Positions 1 to 11,749 are shown, counted from the stretch's first letter. The stretch is 64,000 nucleotides of DNA from Defluviitaleaceae bacterium (GCA_009780585.1 WQZS01000003.1:111348-175347); one strand, 5' to 3'. Notes: generated from the sequence alone by a model not told the origin. Program-made: numbers and translations.

Positions 1-328
1 ACATCCAAGTGGGCAGGCCGCGGGTTTCCGAACCGAAGATCAAGAAATCCCCCGCGGTATAGGAAACATCGGCGTAGGTTTTTTCAGCCCCTGTTTCCAC
101 CAGGAAAAAACGCGCGTTTGGATTTTCCTCCGTGAAGTGCGTAAAGCCGTCGTATTCCCGTACGTTTAATTTATGCCAGTAATCCAAGCCCGAACGTTTC
201 AACGATTTTTCATCTAAATAAAAACCCAGCGGACGGATGAGGTGAAGCGCGGAACCCGTCATCAGGCAGGTACGGCCGATCGCGCCGGTGTTGTGGGGGA
301 TTTCGGGTTGGTGCAGGACGATGTTCAT
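1..328 (-). CDS. trmL: tRNA (cytidine/uridine-2'-O-)-methyltransferase TrmL, partial
   Basis: The minus strand reads from an ATG at 326-328 off the left edge of the window, giving about 109 N-terminal residues. They begin MNIVLHQPEIPHNTGAIGRT, the opening of the SPOUT-family TrmL (YibK) enzymes, and continue with RPLGF, LDYW and the SAM-knot start FGSETRGLP. By family knowledge the enzyme 2'-O-methylates wobble position 34 of tRNA-Leu isoacceptors in the cytoplasm. The C-terminal half lies outside the window. It is divergent from ispF, sharing a ~100-bp intergenic region. I am sure of the family; the exact tRNA substrates are inferred. Confidence 0.9.
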   Translation of the reverse strand, partial: MNIVLHQPEIPHNTGAIGRTCLMTGSALHLIRPLGFYLDEKSLKRSGLDYWHKLNVREYDGFTHFTEENPNARFFLVETGAEKTYADVSYTAGDFLIFGSETRGLPTWM

Positions 329-356
329 ACGGCGATTATTATGTACGGGTTATCAT

Positions 357-386
357 TTGTCAAAGGATTTGCGTGTGGGGTATAAT
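357..386 (+). promoter_or_regulatory. sigma-A promoter for ispF-cysS-mrnC
   Basis: TTGTCA at 357-362, an 18-bp spacer and a perfect TATAAT at 381-386, 45 bp before the ispF start. It is the best vegetative promoter in the leftmost region and points into the tightly packed ispF-cysS-mrnC run. Confidence 0.75.
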
Positions 387-431
387 TCCAATTGATAATC
401 ATTTTGCTTAAATCGTAAGGAAGGTGCGGTT

Positions 432-917
432 ATGGCGTTCCGTATCGGTCAAGGTTATGACGTACACCGCTTGGCGGAAAACCGCCCGCTCATCCTGGGT
501 GGTGTGGAAATTCCGTATCCCTTGGGGTTGTTGGGACATTCGGACGCGGACGTGCTGTGCCACGCTATAATAGACGCGCTCTTGGGCGCGGCGGGACTGG
601 GGGATATCGGGCGTCACTTTCCCGACACGTACCCGCAATATAAAAACATGTCCAGCCTTAGCATGTTGAGCATGGTAGCGGACTTGCTGGCGAAGAACCA
701 ATTAGCCGTCGAGAACATCGACGCGACCGTCGTCGCGCAGGAACCCAAACTTACTGTATACAAAGAAAAAATGGCGGAGAATATCGCGCGTACGATGAAG
801 CTGCCTTCGGACGCCGTAAACATCAAGGCCACCACCGAAGAAGGGTTGGGCTTTACCGGCGCGGGGGAAGGCATCGCCGCGCAAGCCGTATGTCTGCTAC
901 GAAAGGGCAACGTTTAA
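432..917 (+). CDS. ispF: 2-C-methyl-D-erythritol 2,4-cyclodiphosphate synthase
   Basis: A 161-residue protein of normal IspF length. It converts CDP-ME 2-phosphate to MEcPP in the non-mevalonate isoprenoid pathway (cytoplasmic trimer, by family). The metal ligands are visible as Asp10 and His12 in GYDVHRL and His44 in [13 protein letters not shown], with the GHSDAD segment before them. The C-terminal [10 protein letters not shown] signature is intact. The start is set by the AAGGAAGG ribosome site 8 bases upstream. The stop overlaps the cysS start as TAATG, so the two are probably translationally coupled. IspD is not in this window. Confidence 0.96.
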   Translation: MAFRIGQGYDVHRLAENRPLILGGVEIPYPLGLLGHSDADVLCHAIIDALLGAAGLGDIGRHFPDTYPQYKNMSSLSMLSMVADLLAKNQLAVENIDATVVAQEPKLTVYKEKMAENIARTMKLPSDAVNIKATTEEGLGFTGAGEGIAAQAVCLLRKGNV

Positions 918-2338
918 TGAACATAAAAATCTATAACACCCTCACGCGCAGGAAGGAACCCTTCGTTCCGCTCGACCCCGACGGTAAAACCGTACGGATG
1001 TATACTTGCGGCCAAACGGTGTACAACGACATCCATATCGGTAACGCGCGTTTTTATGTGGTCTTTGACGTGATACGCCGCTATTTGGAATACCGTGGTT
1101 TTGACGTTCAATATATGCAAAATTTTACGGACATCGACGACAAGATCATCGCCCGCGCCGTGCAGGAAGGCAAAACGGTGGATGACATCGCCGACACCTT
1201 CGTCGCCCGTACCTTGGAAGACGTGGAAAATCTGAACGTGCGCCCCACTACGGCCAACCCCCGCGCCACGTATGAAATGCCCGAAATCGTTGATATGATT
1301 GCCCGGCTAATCGGGATCGGCGCAGCGTATGAAAGGGACGGTTCCGTTTACTTCGATACCACCCGCGTACCCGGCTACGGCAAGCTCTCACGAAAAAAAC
1401 CCGAGGATTTAATCGCCGGCGCGCGCGTCGAAGTGGATTCGGAAAAGCGTAACCCCGCGGATTTCGTGCTTTGGAAGCCCGCGAAGCCCGGCGAACCGTT
1501 TTGGCCAAGCCCGTGGAGCAAAGGCCGCCCGGGCTGGCATATCGAATGTTCCGCCATGGCGTATAAATATTTGGGCGAAGAAATCGACATCCACGGCGGC
1601 GGAGCGGACCTCATCTTCCCCCATCACGAAAACGAAATCGCCCAAACCGAAGCGATTACGGGCAAGCCTTTTTCCCGTTATTGGATGCATTGCGGCATCC
1701 TCACGGTCGATCATAAAAAGATGTCCAAGTCGCGCGGCAATTTTCAAACCCTGCGCGAAGTGGCCGAACGCTTCCCGTACGACGTGATCCGCTTTTACCT
1801 GCTCAGCGGGCATTACCGTATGCCGATGGAGTTTACCGACGAAGTGATCACCGCCGCCGCGAAAGGGCTGGAACGGATACGGAATTGTTACGACGCGTTG
1901 GCGCGATTATCCGAAAAAATGACCGAAGCAACTTTGTCTCAAATTGAGACAAAGTTAAATTGCCCGTATGAAGACGCTTTTTACGCCGCGATGGATGACG
2001 ACTTCAACACCGCCGATGCCGTTACGGCGATCTTTGAATGGGTAAAGTTTATCAACACGGAGTTGGCGAAGCACGAAAAACCCCCGCAAGAAACGTTTGA
2101 ACGCATGAAGGAACAGTTAACCCGAATGTGCGGTTTGCTGGGTATCGATTTGGAAAAACCCGCAACCCCTTCCGAAGATGACCCCGACACCGCCTACATC
2201 GAAGCCCGAATCGCCGCCCGCCAAGCCGCGCGCGCTGCGAAGGATTTCACCGAATCCGACCGTATCCGCAATGAATTAACCGAACGGGGTATTGTATTGG
2301 AAGACACCCGCGAGGGCGTAATTTGGAAAAGGGTATAA
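917..2338 (+). CDS. cysS: cysteinyl-tRNA synthetase
   Basis: A class I aminoacyl-tRNA synthetase charging tRNA-Cys, 473 residues. Visible landmarks are Cys31 in MYTCGQTVYN (zinc), the HIGH-box variant HIGN at 40-43, WHIECSAMA and FPHHENEIAQTEA (zinc and active site), KMSKS near residue 270, the FNTADA helix and a C-terminal DALR-type segment. The ATG at 917 overlaps the ispF stop; an in-frame ATG at 890 would lie inside ispF and is less likely. A 27-bp perfect palindrome at 1930-1956 lies in frame in the variable linker (about residues 338-347, LSQIETKLN). It closely resembles intergenic repeats elsewhere in the window, so this looks like a tolerated in-frame insertion. Confidence 0.96.
   Translation: MNIKIYNTLTRRKEPFVPLDPDGKTVRMYTCGQTVYNDIHIGNARFYVVFDVIRRYLEYRGFDVQYMQNFTDIDDKIIARAVQEGKTVDDIADTFVARTLEDVENLNVRPTTANPRATYEMPEIVDMIARLIGIGAAYERDGSVYFDTTRVPGYGKLSRKKPEDLIAGARVEVDSEKRNPADFVLWKPAKPGEPFWPSPWSKGRPGWHIECSAMAYKYLGEEIDIHGGGADLIFPHHENEIAQTEAITGKPFSRYWMHCGILTVDHKKMSKSRGNFQTLREVAERFPYDVIRFYLLSGHYRMPMEFTDEVITAAAKGLERIRNCYDALARLSEKMTEATLSQIETKLNCPYEDAFYAAMDDDFNTADAVTAIFEWVKFINTELAKHEKPPQETFERMKEQLTRMCGLLGIDLEKPATPSEDDPDTAYIEARIAARQAARAAKDFTESDRIRNELTERGIVLEDTREGVIWKRV
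1930..1956. repeat. 27-bp palindrome copy inside cysS
   Basis: AACTTTGTCTCAA, one central A, then its exact reverse complement. The arms match those of the intergenic copy at 18542-18574 over 12 positions. It is read in frame through cysS, encoding TLSQIETKL between two CysRS helices. Confidence 0.9.
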
Positions 2339-2339
2339 T

Positions 2340-2735
2340 TTGGAAGCGGATTTAAACCCCTTAACCTCCACCGCTGCCTTGGCATATTTGGGCGACGCGG
2401 TTTTTGAATTGCGCGTACGCGAAATGCTGCTTGCGCGGGACGAATGTAGTGCGTCGCCGCACGCATTAAACAAACAGGCGCGTAAATACGTGTCGGCGCA
2501 AGCGCAATCCGCCATGTACCACGCGATTTTCCCCTTGCTTAACGAACACGAGCAATCGATCATGAAGCGCGGGCGCAACCTTCATTCAACCTCCCGCGCA
2601 AAGAACGCCGACGTTACCGCCTACCGCCACGCAACCGGCCTCGAAACGCTCTTCGGCTACCTGCACGAACGCAACGACCAAACCCGCATCAACGAATTAT
2701 TTTCCGTATGCATAAACCACATAAATAACGCTTAA
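2340..2735 (+). CDS. mrnC: Mini-ribonuclease III
   Basis: A 131-residue RNase III-like protein without a double-stranded RNA-binding domain, the architecture of MrnC, which matures 23S rRNA in Firmicutes. AYLGDAVFELRVRE near residue 15 is the RNase III signature with its catalytic Asp, and the C-terminal ETLFGYLHERN segment carries the second acidic cluster. It starts at a TTG two bases after the cysS stop, with AAAAGGG just upstream; cysS-mrnC adjacency is typical of Firmicutes. No alternative ATG gives the full N-terminus. Confidence 0.93.
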   Translation: MEADLNPLTSTAALAYLGDAVFELRVREMLLARDECSASPHALNKQARKYVSAQAQSAMYHAIFPLLNEHEQSIMKRGRNLHSTSRAKNADVTAYRHATGLETLFGYLHERNDQTRINELFSVCINHINNA

Positions 2736-2769
2736 TTTTTTAACTTCCAATTCAAAAAAGGGGCCGACT

Positions 2770-4227
2770 ATGCGTAACCTCACCCTGCTTACCGACTTCT
2801 ACGAACTCACCATGATGCAAGCCTACCACCATGCCGCCGAAACCACGGGGCAGGGCCAGCGGGCCGTTTTTGACATGTTCTACCGCGAAAACCCCTGCGG
2901 CAACGGATACGCCGTGGCGGCGGGTTTGGCGCAATTGATCGAGTACATCAAGAACCTGCGCTTCGAAGACGCGGACATCGCTTACCTGCGCTCCGCGGGC
3001 GCGTTCCGCGAACCGTTTTTAAATTACCTTGAAAATTTCCGCTTCACGGGGGATATACACGCCGTACCGGAGGGGACGGTCGTATTCCCCGGCGAACCGC
3101 TGGTGCGTGTGACCGCGCCCTTGGCGGAGGGGCAGTTCATCGAAACCGCGTTGCTCAATATTATTAACCATCAAAGCCTGATTGCCACCAAGGCCGCGCG
3201 TGTATGCTGGGCGGCGGGAAGCGACCGCGTGCTGGAGTTCGGCCTGCGGCGCGCGCAAGGGCCCGACGCGGGCATATACGGCGCACGCGCGGCGATGATC
3301 GGCGGCTGCCACGGTACCTCAAACGTGCTGGCGGGGCAGCTCTTTGACGTGCCCGTGCGGGGTACCCACGCGCACAGTTGGATCATGTCCTTCGACGAGG
3401 AGATTACGGCCTTCCGCAGTTACGCCGAACTGTACCCGAACGCGTGCATCCTTTTGGTTGATACCTACGACACGCTCAAATCGGGCGTACCCAACGCGAT
3501 CAAGGTCTTCGAGGAAATGCGTGAAAACAGCATCCCGTTGACCCTCTACGGCATCCGCTTGGATTCGGGCGACTTGGCCTACCTTTCCAAACGCGCGCGG
3601 GAAATGCTGGACGAAGCGGGATTCCCCGACGCCATTATCAGCGCGTCCAGCGATTTGGACGAAACGTTAATTACCGAGCTGAAGGCGCAAGGCGCAAAGA
3701 TTACCCTGTGGGGTGTGGGCACGAATCTGATCACCTCCAAGGAATGTCCCGCGTTCGGCGGTGTGTATAAGATGGCAGCGCTTTCGTCGGACGACGGCCC
3801 GTGGATCCCCAAGATAAAACTCAGCGAAAACCCCGTTAAAGTCACCAACCCCGGCGTTAAGACGATATACCGCCTGTACGATACCGCCACGGGCAAGATG
3901 AAGGCCGACCTGATTACCCTCGCCGACGAACCGCTTTCCAACCGCGAAGACTTGACGATTTTCGATCCGCTGGCAACGTGGAAGCGCATGACCCTATCCG
4001 CGGGGGCGTTTATCGTACGCGAATTGCTGGAGCCCGTATTCATGGGCGGCGAATGTGTTTATCCCGACCACCCGGTGATGCGCATACGCGAATACGCCGA
4101 AGCCGAGCGCGAAACGCTGTGGGAGGAGCATAAGAGGCTGCTTAACCCGCACATTATGCCGGTGGATTTGTCACAAAAATTGTATGATTTGAAGCAAATG
4201 ATGATTGCGCAGGCGCGGGGGCGGTAG
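2770..4227 (+). CDS. pncB: nicotinate phosphoribosyltransferase
   Basis: A 485-residue enzyme joining nicotinate and PRPP in the Preiss-Handler NAD salvage route. The N-terminal LLTDFYELTMMQAY is the family opening. GGCHGTSNVL followed by GTHAHSW contains the histidine that is phosphorylated in ATP-dependent NAPRTases, and IRLDSGDL and the C-terminal GGECVYPDHP segments fit the TIM-barrel core. The start follows AAAAAGGGG by about 7 bases. It is 34 bases after mrnC and may be co-transcribed. It is a full-length member of the larger Firmicutes-type subfamily. Confidence 0.95.
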   Translation: MRNLTLLTDFYELTMMQAYHHAAETTGQGQRAVFDMFYRENPCGNGYAVAAGLAQLIEYIKNLRFEDADIAYLRSAGAFREPFLNYLENFRFTGDIHAVPEGTVVFPGEPLVRVTAPLAEGQFIETALLNIINHQSLIATKAARVCWAAGSDRVLEFGLRRAQGPDAGIYGARAAMIGGCHGTSNVLAGQLFDVPVRGTHAHSWIMSFDEEITAFRSYAELYPNACILLVDTYDTLKSGVPNAIKVFEEMRENSIPLTLYGIRLDSGDLAYLSKRAREMLDEAGFPDAIISASSDLDETLITELKAQGAKITLWGVGTNLITSKECPAFGGVYKMAALSSDDGPWIPKIKLSENPVKVTNPGVKTIYRLYDTATGKMKADLITLADEPLSNREDLTIFDPLATWKRMTLSAGAFIVRELLEPVFMGGECVYPDHPVMRIREYAEAERETLWEEHKRLLNPHIMPVDLSQKLYDLKQMMIAQARGR

Positions 4228-4279
4228 GCAAAACAAAAACTATTCAACGATATGAAGTAAAGAAAGGCAGGAAATCTAA

Positions 4280-5218
4280 ATGAAATTGATATGCTTTGAT
4301 AATATACCCGTCGCAAACGGTGTGTTTTACGGCGGGGACGCGGGCGCAAAGGATGCTGTTTTGTATGAAAACAACGTTTGGATGTTGAAATACCCAAAAA
4401 CCACACGTGACATGGTAAATCCGCAAATTTCCTATACCACCAGCCCGCTAAGCGAATATTTGGGTTCAAACATATATACTTCCATGGGATTTCCCGTACA
4501 CGATACGTTGTTGGGTGTGCGGAATAATAAAATGGTCGTCGCGTGCAAGGATTTTACGAGAAGCGGCGATGAATTGTGGCAGCCGTCACGGCAGTTGATT
4601 CATTTCCATTACTTAAAAAACAGCTTCATGGCAAGCGATTTGGAATCCTATTCCGGCTCGGGTTCGGAAACCCTTTTGGATGAAGTCCTCGCCGCTGTTA
4701 ACGGGCAAATTAATTTACGTACCGTTCCCGGCGTTACCGAGCGATTTTGGGATATGTTTGTCGTGGACGCTTTCATCGGAAACAATGACCGCAACAACGG
4801 GAATTGGGGGCTATTGTTAAACCCATTAAACGGCGAAATGTCACTCGCCCCCGTGTACGACAACGGCAACGCTTTTTTTAATAAAAGCGGCGCGATACAA
4901 ATGGAAAAACATCTAAATGACATTAATATCATGACAAACCTTGCGTACAAAAATCCCCGCTGCGTTTATAAATATACAAGCGTAGACGGCACGGGGGAAA
5001 GAATAAACCCCTTTGTGTTTATTAAGCAGCGTGACAACCCCGATTGCACCGCCGCTGCCGAACGCTTCTTGCAACGCGTGGATATGAAGCGCATCCAAGC
5101 CATCATCGAAGAAGTCCCCGAAACTTACGGCGCGTTGTCGGTCATGCCTGCGGTGCAAAAGGAATTCTATTTGGAATTGCTGCGCTTGCGGTTGGAATTT
5201 TTAACGCAGGCGATATAA
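4280..5218 (+). CDS. HipA-like (CtkA-type) protein kinase
   Basis: A 312-residue protein matching the kinase lobe of HipA. DAFIGNNDRNNGNWG at about 168-182 is the catalytic loop with its Asp, and LAPVYDNGNA near 195 carries the metal-binding Asp. MVVACKDF has a plausible ATP-contacting lysine. It lacks the HipA N-terminal subdomain, and there is no hipB or other helix-turn-helix gene beside it, so it resembles stand-alone CtkA-like Ser/Thr kinases rather than a classical toxin-antitoxin pair. The target is unknown. The ribosome site is AAAGAAAGGCAGG. The more A+T-rich body suggests separate ancestry from its neighbours (inference). Confidence 0.8.
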   Translation: MKLICFDNIPVANGVFYGGDAGAKDAVLYENNVWMLKYPKTTRDMVNPQISYTTSPLSEYLGSNIYTSMGFPVHDTLLGVRNNKMVVACKDFTRSGDELWQPSRQLIHFHYLKNSFMASDLESYSGSGSETLLDEVLAAVNGQINLRTVPGVTERFWDMFVVDAFIGNNDRNNGNWGLLLNPLNGEMSLAPVYDNGNAFFNKSGAIQMEKHLNDINIMTNLAYKNPRCVYKYTSVDGTGERINPFVFIKQRDNPDCTAAAERFLQRVDMKRIQAIIEEVPETYGALSVMPAVQKEFYLELLRLRLEFLTQAI

Positions 5219-5244
5219 AAGAATATAAATATTTTACGAGGTGA

Positions 5245-8523
<3,279 letters not shown>

Positions 8524-8538
8524 AAAGGGGCAACGCAT

Positions 8539-9492
8539 ATGTACACATTGGAAAACCGTAGGTTCTTTAAATGCACGTTGAAGGAACGGGCATCCTGTAT
8601 GGACGTTGTCGAAACCGTCGTGGATTTGGCGAACACCGCGCGCAAGGAAGGCGTACTGGCGTTGGAGGACCGCGCCGTAAACATGGACGACCCTTTCATC
8701 CAAAAAGGGCTGATGCTGATTGTGGACGGCACCGACCCCGAGTTGGTATATGATATCTTGCGGGTGGAAATCGTAACCTCGCAGCGGGAGGGTGCCGCGC
8801 TGCTGCGGTGGGTAATGGCGCTGGAAGGTCTGCTCTCCATCCAAGCCGGGGAGAACCCCCGCATCATCGAGGAAAAATTAAAGGGCTTCATCGGTTTCGA
8901 CGCGTTGGAATCCTTCGATGAAGAATTAAATAAAAAACCGCGTGTGAAGGTTCCCAACCCCCTGTGGGAAGGCAAATGCGATAAAATCCGTACCCGCAAC
9001 CGTGCCCGCATCAGGGAAATCAAACATTTGCGGGATACCGTAAACCGCCAATCCGCTATTATATTTGAGTTGAGAAATAAAAATAACGCTATCGAAGCAG
9101 CGCAACCGCGGGAGGGTGACACCCCCGAAATTGCAAACGCTTCCGTATCGGCAAACATCTCCGCATCCGCAAACACCCCCGAAGCCACGGACACCCTCTC
9201 CGCAAAAACGTTCACCTTCGAGGATTTCCTTGCCTTCCCCAACCGCGACATACAAATCATACTGCGCGAGGTTGACCAAACGGATTTTTCCATTGCCCTA
9301 AAAAGCGCGTCCGAAGCCTTAAAAACCCACTTCTTCGCTAACCTGTCAAAGCGCCTTGGTGAATTTATTAAAGAAAATATGTCACTCATGGGCGAGCTTC
9401 GCCCGGCGGACATAGAGGAAGCGCAACTAAAAATAATCAACATCGCCCGCCGCTTACAGGACTGCGGCGAAATTGTGGGGTGCCCGATATGA
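8539..9492 (+). CDS. soluble MotA-loop/FliG-C chimera
   Basis: A 317-residue protein built from flagellar stator and rotor parts. Residues 10-80 resemble the large cytoplasmic loop of MotA (ARKEGVLALED, DPFIQKG, VDGTDPELV). Residues 96-118 resemble the MotA C-terminal tail (GLLSIQAGENPRIIEEKL). The transmembrane helices that should precede and separate these pieces are missing. A charged, probably coiled-coil stretch (145-185) and an Ala/Ser/Thr-rich linker lead to residues 224-313, which match the FliG C-terminal domain including the torque helix (DIEEAQLKIINIARRL). No membrane segment is visible. It thus carries both faces of the stator-rotor contact in one cytosolic chain; the role is unknown. 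The stop overlaps the next gene as ATGA. Confidence 0.8.
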   Translation: MYTLENRRFFKCTLKERASCMDVVETVVDLANTARKEGVLALEDRAVNMDDPFIQKGLMLIVDGTDPELVYDILRVEIVTSQREGAALLRWVMALEGLLSIQAGENPRIIEEKLKGFIGFDALESFDEELNKKPRVKVPNPLWEGKCDKIRTRNRARIREIKHLRDTVNRQSAIIFELRNKNNAIEAAQPREGDTPEIANASVSANISASANTPEATDTLSAKTFTFEDFLAFPNRDIQIILREVDQTDFSIALKSASEALKTHFFANLSKRLGEFIKENMSLMGELRPADIEEAQLKIINIARRLQDCGEIVGCPI

Positions 9493-10175
9493 AAAAATAC
9501 GATGTGTTCCTGTTCGACGCGGACAATACGTTGTTCGACTACGACGCCGCGGAAAAAAACGCGCTGACAATTATATTAGCGCTTTACGGCTTGCCGTTTA
9601 ACGAAGAACTCCACGAAAAATACCGTGAAATCAACGCCGCCGTGTGGGCGGCCTTCGGACGCGGCGAAATGACGAAGACGCAATTACAGCACATCCGCTT
9701 CAAGCGGCTGTTTGCGCACATGGGCGCGGATGATGACGTTTCCGCTTTTAACGACGGCTACCTGGAGGAACTGGGCAAAGGTTCACAGCTCATCGAAGGC
9801 GCGTACGAAATATGCAAAGCCATCACCGAGCGCGGCAAAACCCTCTATATCATCACCAACGCCATCCTTAAAACCCAGCAGAACCGAATCAAACACTCCG
9901 CCATCAGCCCTTTTATTTCCGATTCCTTCATCTCCGAAGTGGTGGGCTACGAAAAACCCCACATAAAATTCTTCGAACACGTCCTCGCCCAAATCCCGCC
10001 AACCAAAAAGGAAAACATCCTCGTCATCGGCGATAACCTGTACGCCGACATCCAAGGCGGCATCAACACGGGGCTGGATACCTGCTGGTGTAATTTCCGG
10101 AGGGAAACGAACAAAACGGGGATAACGCCGAAATACGAGATCACCGGACTTGGGGAAATGGCCGGGTTTGTGTGA
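9489..10175 (+). CDS. yjjG: YjjG-family HAD nucleotidase
   Basis: A 228-residue HAD superfamily hydrolase. Motif I is FDADNTLFDY (nucleophile Asp), motif II IITNA, motif III YEKPHIKFF with its lysine, and motif IV IGDNLYADIQGG. The spacing and the FDADNTLFDYD opening fit YjjG, a 5'-nucleotidase for pyrimidine and non-canonical dNMPs in E. coli. Substrate here is inferred. The ATG at 9489 overlaps the preceding stop; a GTG at 9480 would add three residues. It is probably co-transcribed with the MotA/FliG chimera, with no obvious functional link. Confidence 0.86.
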   Translation: MKKYDVFLFDADNTLFDYDAAEKNALTIILALYGLPFNEELHEKYREINAAVWAAFGRGEMTKTQLQHIRFKRLFAHMGADDDVSAFNDGYLEELGKGSQLIEGAYEICKAITERGKTLYIITNAILKTQQNRIKHSAISPFISDSFISEVVGYEKPHIKFFEHVLAQIPPTKKENILVIGDNLYADIQGGINTGLDTCWCNFRRETNKTGITPKYEITGLGEMAGFV

Positions 10176-10195
10176 TTCTTCCCTTATGCTATTAT
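10168..10195 (+). promoter_or_regulatory. candidate promoter for the PHD-type gene
   Basis: TTGTGT, 16 bp, TATTAT, overlapping the end of the HAD gene and 44 bp before the next start. A modest match only. Confidence 0.4.
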
Positions 10196-10239
10196 ATTGT
10201 CATAATAATGACTAAATCCTATATGGAAGGGTTGACTTT

Positions 10240-10494
10240 ATGGTAGGATTCATGCCTGATGTAAAACCGTCAACAAGCATACGGCACGATTATAATTTGT
10301 TTTCCAAGCATTGTAAGGAATCGCATACGCCCGTTTTATTGACAAAAAACGGTGAGGCGGATTTGGTCGTAATGAGCGTTGAAACATATCAAAAAATGAT
10401 GGCACGGCACAGACTGGGACAAATGCTTTCAAAAGTGGATAAGGACATCGCCGCAGGCGCACCCATGCGTGATTTTAAAGATATATCATTTTAA
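10240..10494 (+). CDS. PHD/YefM-type antitoxin, apparently orphan
   Basis: An 84-residue protein with the PHD/YefM fold pattern. SIRHDYNLFSKHCKESHTPVLLTKNG is represented by TSIRHDYN, PVLLTKNGEADLVVMS and the VETYQKMM helix. The C-terminal tail (RHRLGQMLSKVDKDIAAG) resembles toxin-neutralising tails. Such proteins are DNA-binding antitoxins that repress their own operon. No RelE/Doc-type toxin follows; the next 100 bases hold only a long hairpin and then a convergent gene. It may be a solitary remnant or act on a distant toxin. Start chosen by AAGGG 9 bases upstream. Confidence 0.75.
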   Translation: MVGFMPDVKPSTSIRHDYNLFSKHCKESHTPVLLTKNGEADLVVMSVETYQKMMARHRLGQMLSKVDKDIAAGAPMRDFKDISF

Positions 10495-10514
10495 ACATCC
10501 GACCCACACGACAC

Positions 10515-10592
10515 CCGCCCCGCAGGGGTCATCGCGCCGCAAGACACGACTTTCACAGAGTGGCTTGCGGCGCGATACCCCGAGAGGGGCGG
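10515..10592. terminator. nested inverted repeat between convergent genes
   Basis: ATCGCGCCGCAAG at 10531-10543 pairs perfectly with CTTGCGGCGCGAT at 10564-10576, and an outer CCGCCCC/GGGGCGG pair (10515-10521, 10586-10592) encloses it. It lies between a + and a - strand gene, so it is probably a two-way terminator, although there is no long T-tract. Confidence 0.55.
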
Positions 10593-10603
10593 AGTCAGCA
10601 CGG

Positions 10604-11671
10604 TTATTTCAACGGAAACACCAACTCCGGGTATTTATCCCGCATATGGTTAATCGCGGGCTTCAATTCCTCGAACCCGCCGCAGCCGTCCACACGGTTG
10701 GAAGTCCAAGGCATGACGCCCTGCCAGCCGTTATCGAAGGCGTTTTGGTAATCCTCCGTAAGCGTATACCCCGCCGAGCCGTTGGCGGCACATTCGCCCA
10801 GTACCGCGGGCTTAGGGGGCCACAAGCCCCATCCGCCGGAAGCGGGTGAGCCGAAGGGCTTGACTTGGAAGGGCGAGCCGTAATGCTTACCCACCCAATC
10901 GTAATAATGCGGGGAATAGAAATCGATGTAAGCGTTTTTGTTCGGATAAATGCTTTGCAAGAAAGCGTCGGAAACCTTGTCCCCTTCGTAGCGGGCGTTG
11001 TCCTCGTAGCCCTCGAAGCCGTCGGAATGGTACTTGGGGAAGGAGAGCCCGACGGTTACGGGTACGTCGGAATTTTCATGGATGGCTGCCGCCGCGCGAG
11101 CGAAATAGCGGGAAAGGTCCTCCCATGCCAGGTTGCCACGGTATTCCTCCTCGTGGGCCCAATCGGGTTCGTTCATCAAGTCGATGCTCCACAGGTAGGG
11201 ATTTTCCTTGTAACGCAGGGTAAACGGGATTACATAATGCTTGACGAAGGCATCGACCTTTTCGTCGGTCAGCACCATTTTGCGCCAACGGCTTGCGTCG
11301 GGCCGTTCGTCGTTGCGGTTTTGGAAATGGTCGAAGGAGGTCAGCGTCGCCATGATGTAGATTTGGTGGCGTTCGGCGGCGGCGAAGAAGAGGTCGAGGT
11401 CGTCCCAATGCTTCCGCGATGTGCCGCTTACCGTGCCTTCCTCGTCGATAATGACCGCGCCCTGGTTGTTGTTACAGTTGACCCATACGCGGGTGGCGTT
11501 GAGCCCGTTTTCGTGCAGCAGCGCGAAGTGCTCGTTCCACCACGCGTCGTTGTATTCGCCGCCGAAGTCGTTCCACTTGTTCCACGGAGTGTTTGCCCCG
11601 TTGATCCAAATCCGCTTACCGTCCACCATGAAATGCTCACCTTGGATGGTGATTTTTTTATTTGCGCCCAT
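10604..11671 (-). CDS. GH5-like endo-glycanase or mannosidase
   Basis: A 355-residue TIM-barrel glycosidase of clan GH-A. The opening FMVDGKRIWINGANTPW is typical of GH5 cellulase/mannanase relatives. Glu168 in IDLMNEPDW is the expected acid/base and Glu293 in VLGECAANG the expected nucleophile. There is no signal peptide, so it probably acts inside the cell on imported oligosaccharides; the true substrate (beta-mannan, beta-glucan or other) cannot be read from the sequence. The ribosome site is GGGAGCGGAACAC before the ATG. It is divergent from the GH172 gene, which suggests a shared sugar-utilisation theme. Confidence 0.82.
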   Translation of the reverse strand: MGANKKITIQGEHFMVDGKRIWINGANTPWNKWNDFGGEYNDAWWNEHFALLHENGLNATRVWVNCNNNQGAVIIDEEGTVSGTSRKHWDDLDLFFAAAERHQIYIMATLTSFDHFQNRNDERPDASRWRKMVLTDEKVDAFVKHYVIPFTLRYKENPYLWSIDLMNEPDWAHEEEYRGNLAWEDLSRYFARAAAAIHENSDVPVTVGLSFPKYHSDGFEGYEDNARYEGDKVSDAFLQSIYPNKNAYIDFYSPHYYDWVGKHYGSPFQVKPFGSPASGGWGLWPPKPAVLGECAANGSAGYTLTEDYQNAFDNGWQGVMPWTSNRVDGCGGFEELKPAINHMRDKYPELVFPLK

Positions 11672-11719
11672 GTGTTCCGCTCCCTTTGCCCGGCAACCGT
11701 TACGATTGCGGGTATATGT

Positions 11720-11749
11720 TTGTTTATCCCCGATATTATACGTTATAAT
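11720..11749 (+). promoter_or_regulatory. candidate promoter for GH172 gene
   Basis: A perfect TATAAT at 11744-11749 with a weak TTGTTT 18 bp upstream, 41 bp before the start codon, in the divergent GH5/GH172 intergenic region. Confidence 0.45.

Noticed and set aside
2770..2934. Small minus-strand frames inside pncB and neighbours
   Set aside because: Shadows of confidently identified genes.
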